64,000 bases of DNA from Pisaster brevispinus (lineage: Eukaryota; Echinodermata; Asteroidea; Forcipulatida; Asteriidae): NCBI GenBank assembly GCA_023634235.1, contig JAMKCF010000015.1, positions 13,054,087 to 13,118,086 on the forward strand, given 5' to 3'. Numbering within the stretch: the stretch's first letter is position 1; each line of letters starts with the position of its first letter. A program made the translations under genes and the position numbers. The notes below the pieces were generated by a model, which did no database searches, was not told where the DNA came from, and saw nothing but the letters and a program-made list of their open reading frames with translations. Below are positions 55,001 to 64,000 of the stretch, piece after piece.

Positions 55001-55060
55001 GTCAAAATACAAAAAATTATAAATTGCAAGGAGTTAGTCCAGCTTTCTATGAAATTTGGG
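52036..55060. repeat. 54-bp satellite, about 56 units, with higher-order repeats
   Basis: Unit: TCACAAGGGGTAAGTCCAGC, ATTTTCATCAAATT, then TGG and an A-rich run. Units diverge by indels, but larger blocks are near identical. A 272-bp, five-unit block repeats from about 52,036 to 52,763, and a 1025-bp, 19-unit block is duplicated (about 52,738-53,762 and 53,763-54,787), with a single base change noted. Because 54 is a multiple of three, frames stay open on both strands; these are not genes. It lies between the convergent SEC31A and VAMP-like genes. Confidence 0.93.
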
Positions 55061-55618
55061 CCACCTTTTAATTAATTTGCTATTTCAGGCTCTACAATGA
55101 TGCAGTAGGCTCTTCTGATGATGTTTTATTGAACTTGATCCAGGGCGATATTGGTAGTTTTTTTACTAGAACAGCAGAAGCTGCCATGGCGAGCTGCCGA
55201 ACGCTTGATAGAGAAACAATAAATAATAGAACAAAAACAATAATTTGATCAACTGATGTTCAAAGAGGTGGGGACAATTAACAAGTATGTAGTTGACCAT
55301 TGCCTACTTGGTTTGAAATGTGGGAAAGAGGCCTCAGGCTGATTACGATGAAACATAGGTGTTTTATAAACCACATAATAAAAACAAATTCTTACATGTA
55401 GCTCTCAGCTCTGGTACATATGTGTCATCAAAGACATAAATTTACCAGAGTAGCTGCATCTATGTACATGTATTGAAATTTACAGGTACTTTGAAAGATG
55501 CATGCTTGTCAAAAACATTATAGCTGTTGGCTACATGTATCTCTCACATTAAGAAAGGCGAAACAGTTACATGTTGTACATGAAACATTTTTTCTTTGCA
55601 TTTCCTCTTACACAATAT
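55061..55618. other. Intergenic, nothing recognised
   Basis: Unique-looking sequence between the satellite and the next MITE. No gene seen. Confidence 0.4.
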
Positions 55619-55952
55619 CAGGGCTCGAAATTAACACTGGACCACTGGCCCGGGGCCAGTGATTTTAGCGTCGGGCCAGTAAACTCACAAACGGACAAGC
55701 CTGGTGGTCTTGTGTTTTTCAACTCAATGATAAGAGGTTACCTCATTGTGTAATATTTTTGTGAAAAATGTTGACTAGGAATCTGATAAATATCTTTCAA
55801 TTCTCTTCAGTATCGAAGTGCTACACAGATTTTCTCTTGGTGCTTGTTTCACTCATTTCATTCTGGTCTTGTAAAATAAATTCTGGTCCAGTAAATATTT
55901 TGAGCTACAAGCCCTGCAGTCTTGTGGATATTTCCCCCAAATTCGAGCCCTG
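55619..55952. mobile_element. CAGGGCTCGAA MITE, copy 3 (short form)
   Basis: CAGGGCTCGAAATTAACACTGG to CCCCCAAATTCGAGCCCTG, the cleanest ends of the three copies. The interior is about 220 bases shorter than in the others. Confidence 0.8.
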
Positions 55953-56530
55953 AATATGTATGGTTTCTCCACTCATTAAACACCACAAGAGCCCACATTA
56001 TCATAAACTGAACCTTCCAAGACATCACCCTATAGATGCATGTTACAGGATGCATACAGTCCCAGCCTGCATGACTTACCTCTTTGCCCTCTGAAATGGT
56101 ACTGAATGATCTAGACACCAACCTAACACAACAGCATCTCTGCCACTTACAACATGACCTAAAACCTTCCTTTGTGTCAAACAGAGAAACTAAAGCCTTA
56201 CAATTGAATTAGACCCACCACAATTGTTCCGTAGTGTCATACATAAACACCAACAAACCCACACATGCATTGTCCAATTGGTCCAATTCAATGCACATAA
56301 CACACATTCATTGAACTAGTCAGTGGTACATGTACCAGAAATCTTCCATCTCCACAAAAAATGCTCTTCTGAAAATACTCTGCATTTCTTTTCATTTTGT
56401 TTTTATTGGTTGTACCCCAAAATATAGTTGCAGTGGTAAACCTGATTTATGTTGATGTTAACATTAAATACACCATTTAAAAGCATTCTTATATGAAGCT
56501 CATTGTAAAACCATTAAGATTACTCGAAGG
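55953..56530. other. Intergenic, nothing recognised
   Basis: No coding, RNA or repeat feature that I can support. Confidence 0.4.
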
Positions 56531-56950
56531 AAGCTGTTTAATTTCCAGAGGGTAATATACTGAACCCTGAAAACTTTAACATTTTTAAACAATTTCCATT
56601 TGCACACTGTGGATCAAACCACATTTTGGCTGTAAGACAAATGCACAGCAAATGAGGGTAAAAAAACAAAATTATTTTACACAACAAACTATCTAACACC
56701 ATGAGGCAAAACCTTTAACAAAAAGTCTCAATGCGGATGGCCGGACAGAAGCTGTTTAATTTCCAGAAGGGTAATAATGTACCCTGACAACTTTAACATG
56801 TTTAAACAATAGAAAAACTTGACCACAATTTCCATTTTCACTTAGTGAATCTATTCACCCAAAGACAATTACATAACACAACAAACTATCTTAGGCAAAA
56901 ACTTTAGCAAAAAGTTTCAATGCGGACAGACAGACGGACAGACAGCCCTC
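56531..56950. repeat. Diverged tandem duplication, period about 218
   Basis: GAAGCTGTTTAATTTCCAGA at 56531 recurs at 56748. Both copies continue through CTTTAACAT..TTTAAACAAT, AATTTCCATTT and AAAAAGT.TCAATGCGGA in the same order. The second ends in a GACAGACAG run. Confidence 0.7.
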
Positions 56951-57688
56951 TTTAGGAGAGCTACATTGTGGGCTTTCCACAGGTGTTGTCTATGATCCCT
57001 TTTCTTTAATCTTTCCTGTTAAAAACATTGTGGGCACAGCCCCACAATGTAAAAAAAGCCCACAACTACACATCCTACCTAAAACTCACCCCACAATGTA
57101 TCTCTCGTCCGCTAGACGGACGGACGGACGAAATCGGTATTACATAGGCTCGCATTCTGCTAAAGCAGCTCCCAAAAGTAGCCCAAAGATTGAAAGAATG
57201 TGAACATAATAACGCCTCATAAATTTTAATTGAATGCTGTATTTTTATTGAAAATGACTCCAAACGAAATTGCATAACGGTTTCAATCGAAGAGGCAAAA
57301 TCACTATAATACGAATGCATGAAAATGCAACCAGCCCCTTCCCCCAATCCCCCTCCCTTTTGTTACCCTCCTTTCTGTTCAGCCTCCTGCTTTCTCTGTG
57401 TATTTTCCTCTCCATCATCTATTTCCACTTGACTGCTTTTGTTACATCAGTATACATGTAATGGTAATACCAGAAGAGTGGGGACAGTAAAACAAAGGAA
57501 TACAAAAGGGACAATGCTGTCCTCACATCGGAATCCTTTGTATTTTTGTGTCCTCACATTTTTTCGTGCGCTTAGTCTATGGAGAGTGTCAAGTTAGAGG
57601 GACAAAGGAAAGTCCTCACATAGATAGCAATAAAGTGATGTATGTACATGTACATGTACACTGTTTATGTTTGTAGTCTTGTCATTTA

Positions 57689-57716
57689 GCCTTTGCTAGG
57701 GTCGAAACGTCAGGCC
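57689..57716 (+). repeat. Penelope-type 5' footprint lacking a ribozyme core
   Basis: GCCTTTGCTAGGGTCGAAACGTCAGGCC: GAAA-CGTC-AGGC is the 3' half of a minimal hammerhead, and GCCT/AGGC forms stem I, but CUGANGA and a paired stem II are missing. It looks like a core-deleted relative of the candidate at 221-268. Confidence 0.35.
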
Positions 57717-60152
57717 ACTAGCTTTTTTTTTGCTTTTTTGAAAATGAAAAAAAGACTGCTTTAATTGTCGAAGAATGTCTGGGGAAACCTGTAGCTCATT
57801 GGAACTAAATAAGATATTTGTAAGATTGATATAATATCGTCTTGGAAGGAAACAATTGAATCATAGGATTGAGAAACTTTCATCACGGGAAGAGTGGTGA
57901 AACCAGCAGGGGGCAGGGGAGGCGTTAACCCCCTCCCCCTCCAAATGAATGTGTCTAGTTAGGCCACAAAATGGGAACAAGATAAAACCATATTTGTCTC
58001 CAATGTGACTTCCCAAGTTCTGTATTCTTGCAAATTTCAATATTTATTTAATAGATGTTAATTTTGCATCGGGGATAAAGAATATGAATTTTGGTTTTTA
58101 CACTTACACCGATGTGTGTTAGCACTGTATACTCAGTACTTTCCCAAGTTCTGTGAAAAAAATCACAGGCATATTACTCGGGTGGGAATTAATATTCAAT
58201 ATATACTATTTAACATTTTAAGATCAAATTAAAGATAATAATAATAAATAAAAACATCAAACGCGAAGGAGCTTGTTCTCTCTCTCACATTAAAAAGAGT
58301 CCAATAATTTTATCTTCAATAAAACAATTCAAGTTACAATTTTCATTACGTGTCTTCATCACGATACACATACTTGGCCATGATGAGAAGAATGTCAAAA
58401 TTTGTAGATTTTGGTAACTTTACTTAAAATGTCAATAGATTTACGAAACATTCCAGTTAAACGATATACAATAACAATATAAAGAATAAAACAATTTAGT
58501 TATTAAAAATATATGTTACTTGTTTTGTGTCGGTCAACTTAAATTTAATGCACAAGTAAATACTTATAAGAAATAAGCTTTACTGCATGGAAACTGGTAT
58601 CTTTAAGTCACTTGTCCAATTTAAGAGCAGGAAATGTGCTGAAAGATTTGTAGAAGCACTTTCCCGTATAAATCATATAGCCTATATATATATATTTATA
58701 TAAAGAAGAAAAAGTTAAATAAACATTTATATAATTATGTGATATAACACCGCACTAGTATCTTCCTTGAACTCCTTGTGCGAGATCAAGATTTGAAAAA
58801 TTAATATTTAGGGTTATTCTATACAAAGTAACTTCATTTATATATAGGTCTTCCAGGTCGTTTTCAGCAAATAAGCGGCCAATTTAAAATATTGTGTTAT
58901 TCTATTTTATGCACGAAATTGGAAGCTCATCAAGGCAGGCATTCAATTTCACTTGATGTGTAAGCAATTATTCCTTTATGCCGTGCGATTGAAAAAGATC
59001 ACCATTCAAGTTTAACAAATCCACTTGGACAGCAAGTAAATTATTACCGCAGCTTTTCGCAGAAATCTCAAGTTGCCCTTGAACTCTAAAACTGAATAGC
59101 GATTCTGCATATTGCTATAGCAACAGGCGCTTTACAAGTTTATGTAAATAATAATACAGTAATGCTTCACATAATCACATGCCTCGAAGTGAAACTGAAT
59201 GACGGTTTTGGTTGAAAAGGCAAACTCGCTTTATCACATTCACAAATGCATAAAAGTGAAATAGGCTGCTTTTTTTGCCAGAAATGACCACGGAAAATAA
59301 CCTAATTTGTTCTGATTTCACCCTTCACCGATGTTTGATCGGAACTGTCTACTCCTGTCCAAGTCCAGCCCAGACAAAAATCCCGGGGCTACTTGGGTGG
59401 GATTCGAACCTACTATCCCTTTAATCTAAAGCAGACGTATTAAGGACCATGTCGCACTTCATTTCTCCTGGCAAGGATGAAATCAACTCCACTGTGATCG
59501 AAATAAACCCTTCACTGAGTTCGACAGCTTACAACGATCCAAAGGAGATTATTTAAATTATTTAGGATTATTATTTGGGATTGCCCGGAACTGGTTGCCA
59601 GTAAGTTAACCAGAGCAACAAGGTCCCTTATCTACTCGACCACCTTGCATTTTATTCCCGATTGAAATAACGTCAATTATTTTAAGGCATTTGAGAAATA
59701 ACAGGGGGTTTATGTGGGCAGACTTACATGTAGGTCATATTTACAATTGGGTTTTATAAAATTATCAAATAAACTTACGTTAGTCCCTCTTTTACATAAA
59801 AACAATGATTGTTATGGTCTTTTTAAACCACCGTATGATAACATCGTCATCTTTCTCTGCCCTTTTCCCATACACATGCCCGCGGCTTTCTGTTACTGTC
59901 CCAGTAACAGAAGGCTGCGGGCAATAAAAAAACAAAGTGGCATTACTGTCAAACTTTTGTTGTTAGAATTACCCCCAAAAGACATGTTTTCTCATTCCCG
60001 TGCAGAATTTAACCTTCCTCAATGGCAGCAAACCGATCGAACTTTCACACTCAGTTCTCTTGAAACACAATTTTGCACATTAACTGCTTACGCCCTATTG
60101 CCGATTGCCGGGTAAAACTTTCGTTACACTCTTCTTCCGATTCACGATACCA
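57717..60152. other. Intergenic stretch with one strong hairpin
   Basis: Arms 59878-59898 and 59902-59922 (GCCCGCGGCTTTCTGTTACTG and near complement, two mismatches) form a 21-bp hairpin with a 3-base loop. The 133-codon frame around it (59714-60115) has no recognisable domain. TGGGATTCGAACCTAC near 59397 resembles a reverse SINE B-box. Confidence 0.45.
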
Positions 60153-60534
60153 CTGGGCCCAATTTCATAGAGCTGCTTAAGCACGAAACATAGCTACGCA
60201 CACAATAATCATGCCTACTAGAATAAGGTTACCAGCCAAAATACCATTAACACGTACCATTTATGGCTGGTATCCTGCTCCTTTTTGCTTAGCAGAAATC
60301 CCTTCCTGCTTAAGCAGCTCTAGTGCTGGGCCCAATTTACTTAAGTTGTTCAACCTCAAAACATAGTTCGGCAAAACAAAACTATGCTCACCGAAATACA
60401 TGTAAGGTTACCAGCTAAAACACAATGTTACATCTACCACCTGTGACTGTTATCCCGCTCATTTTTCATTATAGCAGAAAAAAAAATTGTAACAGTATTT
60501 TCTGCTGAAGCGGCTTCAATAAAATTGGGCCCAG
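60153..60534. mobile_element. Two GGGCCCAATTT-family MITEs in tandem sharing one end
   Basis: The first runs 60153 to about 60332 (CTGGGCCCAATTTCATAGAG to CTCTAGTGCTGGGCCCAATTT). The second runs from that shared GGGCCC to AATAAAATTGGGCCCAG at 60534. Both have inward TGCTTAAG-type arms. Confidence 0.65.
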
Positions 60535-61477
60535 GTCTCACGAACAGCTGAACCCATTCAGCTCAACTCCTTAGGAGTATGCAGCACCAGGAACCATGCA
60601 TGCACAGTTACTCCTAGGTAGCAATAGACCCCACGCATATGACATCTCAAGCCCAAACAGCGCCATCACTGAAGTCACTCCAGACCTATCGTTGGCCGAG
60701 AGTTGTGCGCGGTGCGCATTGCCATTGTTTGACTACAGTGACGGCGACCCCTCCAAAGGGGTTCTACTATAAACCCAAGATTTGAACCCACGCTCTGAAT
60801 GGCTCAGCTAGAGTCCGATGCTGAGTCCGATGCTTTGACACCTTGGCTATCACACACCATCTTTTTTTTAGCTTCTCAATTAATAATTTTGTGAAAAGAT
60901 TAATGTTGATGGGGGGGGGGAGGGATAAGAAACTGGATTCACTTTTCTATGGCACTTGACCTAAAATTCACTCGGCATTATCAAGGTGATAGTGAAATAT
61001 TTCAGTCTTAACTTGAGAACGGATGATTTGTACAAAATAAAATTGAGGATTTCGCTGAACTAAAGGTGAAGGTCGGTAAGCTCAAATTGATGTGAATCCA
61101 CAAAGGTTGAGTCGTCAATAATCCTGACCACTGCTTGGTATGGACAGCCACATGTATCAAAACATTGACAACGGCAAGTATGTGTGACATGAGGGACCCC
61201 AAAAAAACAATCATGAAAAGCTAAGTTTAAAAAATCACAAGAAATTAACCCCCAAAATAAAATAGAAGTGTCAGCTACGAGTTGTTTTAATTTTCAAAAG
61301 TAAACTTTTTTAGCTCATAGTTTGGCGCAAATTTCATAGCATCCAAATATAATAATAAGCTTTCAAGGACGATTTTAGTCAAACTTAATAAACAAAATTT
61401 AAAAACCCCACAATATTCACAACGATTTGGCACCATACTGCAGGCTTTTAGACGATTTGCAAATACCAATAACCATG
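60535..61477. other. Intergenic, reverse SINE fragment near 60780
   Basis: GATTTGAACCCACGCTCTGA followed by GAGTCCGATGC resembles the reverse head of SINE type A (about 60776-60860). Nothing else supportable. Confidence 0.4.
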
Positions 61478-61660
61478 GCCCAGTTTAATAGAGCTCCTTA
61501 AAAGCACAAAAACTAGCTAAGCACAACAAAATGGTTACCAGCCAAGATACCATGTTACAAGTACCGTCTGTGAACAGATGTCCTGCTCATTTTTGCTTAA
61601 CGTAAAAATGTTTAAGCGACTTTTTCTACATAAAAGCAGCTCTATTTAATTGGGACCTGG
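61478..61660. mobile_element. Diverged GGGCCCAATTT-family MITE
   Basis: GGCCCAGTTTAATAGAGCTCC to AGCAGCTCTATTTAATTGGGACC, with ACCATGTTACAAGTACC inside, as in the sisters. Confidence 0.6.
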
Positions 61661-62031
61661 AGTCAACTTCATGGCTATTCAACAACAAATGAAATAAATG
61701 GAGAGGAATGTGTTTTATTTAAAGCCGGGAATGAAACTGGGCATGATGCCTATATATGCAGCTACAGATTTCTGCCGCATTTTTGAAACTCCAAAGTGAC
61801 TTTCAAGGTGAATAGCTGGAGGTATTTTGCACGACCTGCGTTCAATTTAGACACCTTACAGAACAATTTTAGGTAAACTGTTGAGTGAGAAATTGGGGTG
61901 TGAACTTTTCAACCAATTTCCAGCACCTGGCTGACACCACCCATGCACCCAGATAATTTCTGTGATGTGACGCCACCATGCGAAAAATCAGGCACTTCTC
62001 ATAAATAATGACATATCATTAAAAGTCGTCG

Positions 62032-62362
62032 CTCGTACCACGAAGTGACCTAACTCGCTCACAGTAATAAAAAAAAAACGTGTTCGGAGAAAATCACGAT
62101 TGAAGTTGCACTATTTTTCAAACTGCTGTTTTGGAGTCTGCTTACTATTTTTATCTTATTTTTATGACGAAAATAAAGCTGAATACTTTATTCATACAGA
62201 ACTATCAATGTGTTTTCATCCCTAAAACTATTTTAATAAGTAATTAATTCCTAAACAGATAGGTCACTTTGTGAAAATGAAAATTCAAGTTTTGCCCGCA
62301 GAGCGCTGTGTACAAACCAATGCGTAATAGAGACCTATCGAGATAGGTCACTTCGTGGAAAG
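62032..62362. mobile_element. Possible MITE with CCACGAAGTGACCTA ends
   Basis: ACCACGAAGTGACCTAAC (about 62038) and GATAGGTCACTTCGTGG (ending 62359) are inverted. An internal related GATAGGTCACTTTGTG is at about 62260. No second copy in the window. Confidence 0.45.
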
Positions 62363-62673
62363 ACAAAATGGCAAACCTAGTGATACGTCACGTCATGAGC
62401 AGAGTGTGTTTCTGTTGGTATTCCCCGGAAAAACGAAACACATTTTCGAAAAAATATATACATGGGCTAGTGACGGTTACATCTTCAGCTGATTCATTAT
62501 TTACGACATACTTTTACATGGCATATGGACAAGGCATTGCGGCTCGCGTCCATCGACAAAGTCCTAATCTCATCTTTCTGATGAGAAATACACCAAGTTC
62601 ATGAGGTTCGGCAGGAAGGACCTGGTTCTGGCACGGAGCGCCGCGACTTACGGTATGCGTGTTGATCTTTTGA

Positions 62674-62820
62674 TTAGAAGACTTGGGCAATCTTCAAGAT
62701 GATGATTACAAGAATGGCTAAGACGACAGTAATGACAACAACCATGATGACCATGTTCCGTCTGTTCATCCACTTGTATTTATTACTAACCCTCTTGGCA
62801 CTTTTCTGGAAAGACTGAGC
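62674..62820 (-). CDS. VAMP-like R-SNARE, last coding exon (partial gene)
   Basis: On the minus strand an acceptor (TTCCTTTTGCTTTCACAG, intron ending at 62821) opens 48 codons and TAA. The peptide AQSFQKSAKRVSNKYKWMNR is the end of a SNARE coiled coil plus basic juxtamembrane linker. Next comes a transmembrane helix of about 25 residues rich in Val/Ile, and the short tail KIAQVF. This layout is that of vesicle-associated membrane proteins (synaptobrevin, VAMP4/7/8 group), tail-anchored R-SNAREs of vesicle fusion. The central arginine layer lies in an earlier exon off the right edge, so the subfamily cannot be fixed. The F-K-x-x-x-K/R-x-x-x-K-x-W pattern fits VAMP8/VAMP7-type ends at least as well as synaptobrevin. 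Confidence 0.7.
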   Translation of the reverse strand, partial: AQSFQKSAKRVSNKYKWMNRRNMVIMVVVITVVLAILVIIILKIAQVF

Positions 62821-62871
62821 CTGTGAAAGCAAAAGGAAAGATGGCAATTAATCTATTGGCACGGTGACAGC

Positions 62872-63690
62872 TCTATGTTCCGACACCCCTATGTTCCGAC
62901 ACCCCTATGTTCCGACACCCCTATGTTCCAACACCCCTATGTTCCAACACCCCTATGTTCTGACACCCCTATGTTCTGACACCCCTATGTACCAACACCC
63001 CTATGTTCCAACACCCCTATGTTCCAACACCCCTATGTTCCGACACCCCTATGTTCCGACACCCCTATGTTCCGACACCCCTATGTTCCGACACCCCTAT
63101 GTTCCGACACCCCTATGTTCCGACACCCCTATGTTCCGACACCCCTATGTTCCGACACCCCTATGTACCAACACCCCTATGTTCCAACACCCCTATGTTC
63201 CAACACCCCTATGTTCCGACTCCCCTATGTTCCAACACCCCTATGTTCCGACACCCCTATGTTCCGACACCCCTATGTTCCAACAACCCTATGTTCCAAC
63301 ACCCCTATGTTCCGACACCCCTATGTTCCGACACCCCTATGTTCCAACAACCCTACGTTCCGGCACGCCTATGTTCCAACACCCGTATGTTCCGACACCC
63401 CTATGTTCCAACACCCCTATGTTCCAACACCCCTATGTTCCGACAACCCTATGTTCCAACACCCCTATGTTCCGACACCCCTATGTTCCGACACCCCTAT
63501 GTTCCAACAACCCTATGTTCCGGCACGCCTATGTTCCAACACCCCTATGTTCCGACACCCCTATGTTCCAACACCCCTATGTTCCAACAACCCTATGTTC
63601 CAACACCCCTATGTTCCAACAACCCTGTGTTCCAACACCCCTATGTTCCGACACCCCTATGTTCCAACAACCCTGTGTTCCAACAACCCA
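62872..63690. repeat. 16-bp satellite, about 50 units, open in three forward frames
   Basis: Unit ACACCCCTATGTTCCG, with the last base G or A in most units and rarer variants (TTCTG, GTACC, ACAACCC, GGCACGCC). Since 16 is not a multiple of 3, all forward frames read the same 16-residue cycle (TPLCSDTPMFRHPYVP), giving open frames of 235 to 318 codons that are artefacts. The GGCACGCC variant recurs at 63362 and 63522, 160 bases apart, showing a ten-unit local duplication. It lies upstream of the VAMP-like last exon, probably in its intron. Confidence 0.92.
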
Positions 63691-64000
63691 TCGTGGTCTA
63701 CAGGCATTAAGAATTGTTCGTACATTTGCTACCCCAATCCATCGTGCCCAAAGTGTTCCTGAAACCATCTCAACTCCTTGGGAGAACCGGCAGCCAAATG
63801 GTTGCACAGATTGCAAATAGACCCGTCCCATGAAGTAACTTACACATTGCACGTGCGCACTAACACTCCTAGTGGGCAAAATGAGGTACATCACACGTTT
63901 TTCTTGTGTGTCTGCCTAGTGCACAACGTCATGGCGTTTGCCAACCAATAGTGTCTGTATGCATGCATTAGCATAGTTCAGTGGAAGGGCTCATTGTTCA
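63691..64000. other. Sequence beyond the 16-bp satellite, nothing recognised
   Basis: Probably intron of the VAMP-like gene. No exon visible on either strand. Confidence 0.4.

Noticed and set aside
59714..60115. 133-codon frame
   Set aside because: No recognisable domain; it spans a strong DNA hairpin and AT-rich flank.
62864..63820. 318-codon open frame and two overlapping ones of 235 and 247 codons
   Set aside because: All are readings of the 16-bp satellite; the same peptide cycle appears in every frame, so openness carries no coding signal.

Overview
The window is a stretch of animal genomic DNA, not bacterial. Coding information is split into short exons with GT-AG (once GC-AG) introns, and the rest is packed with short inverted-repeat transposons, tRNA-derived SINEs and satellites. 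The two readable genes (SPARC and SEC31A) and recurring repeats such as those ending in GGGCCCAATTTCATAGAGCTGC suggest a marine deuterostome invertebrate, most likely an echinoderm and perhaps a sea star. That assignment is inference from protein and repeat character only. A run of 100 N at 3698-3797 is an assembly gap.

Layout. 1-12.4 kb: no intact gene. It holds a hammerhead-ribozyme-like motif (about 221-268), a broken GPCR exon (1536-1736) and several foldback or MITE elements. 12.66-19.61 kb, plus strand: a complete SPARC (osteonectin) gene, 6 coding exons, 279 aa. 22.53-22.67 kb: an orphan terminal exon resembling the SPARC C-terminus. About 25.4-48.3 kb, plus strand: a complete SEC31A gene, the COPII outer-coat subunit, 19 coding exons, 1213 aa, with a probable non-coding 5' exon at about 25.6 kb. 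Its introns hold MITEs, SINEs, nested insertions, a 34-bp minisatellite and an array of decoy copies of one of its own splice acceptors. 48.3-62.6 kb: intergenic DNA between two convergent genes, dominated by a 54-bp satellite (52.04-55.06 kb) with higher-order structure. 62.67-62.82 kb, minus strand: the last exon of an R-SNARE (VAMP-like) gene running off the right edge. Upstream of it, probably in its intron, is a 16-bp satellite of about 50 units that is open in all three forward frames.

SPARC is a secreted collagen-binding, calcium-binding matrix glycoprotein. SEC31A forms the outer cage of ER-to-Golgi vesicles, and VAMPs drive vesicle fusion. All three belong to secretion, but nothing in the sequence shows they are co-regulated, so the adjacency may be chance. 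Exon models were built by matching remembered family sequence and requiring consistent splice phase. Both complete genes close in frame over all exons (840 and 3642 coding bases including stop).
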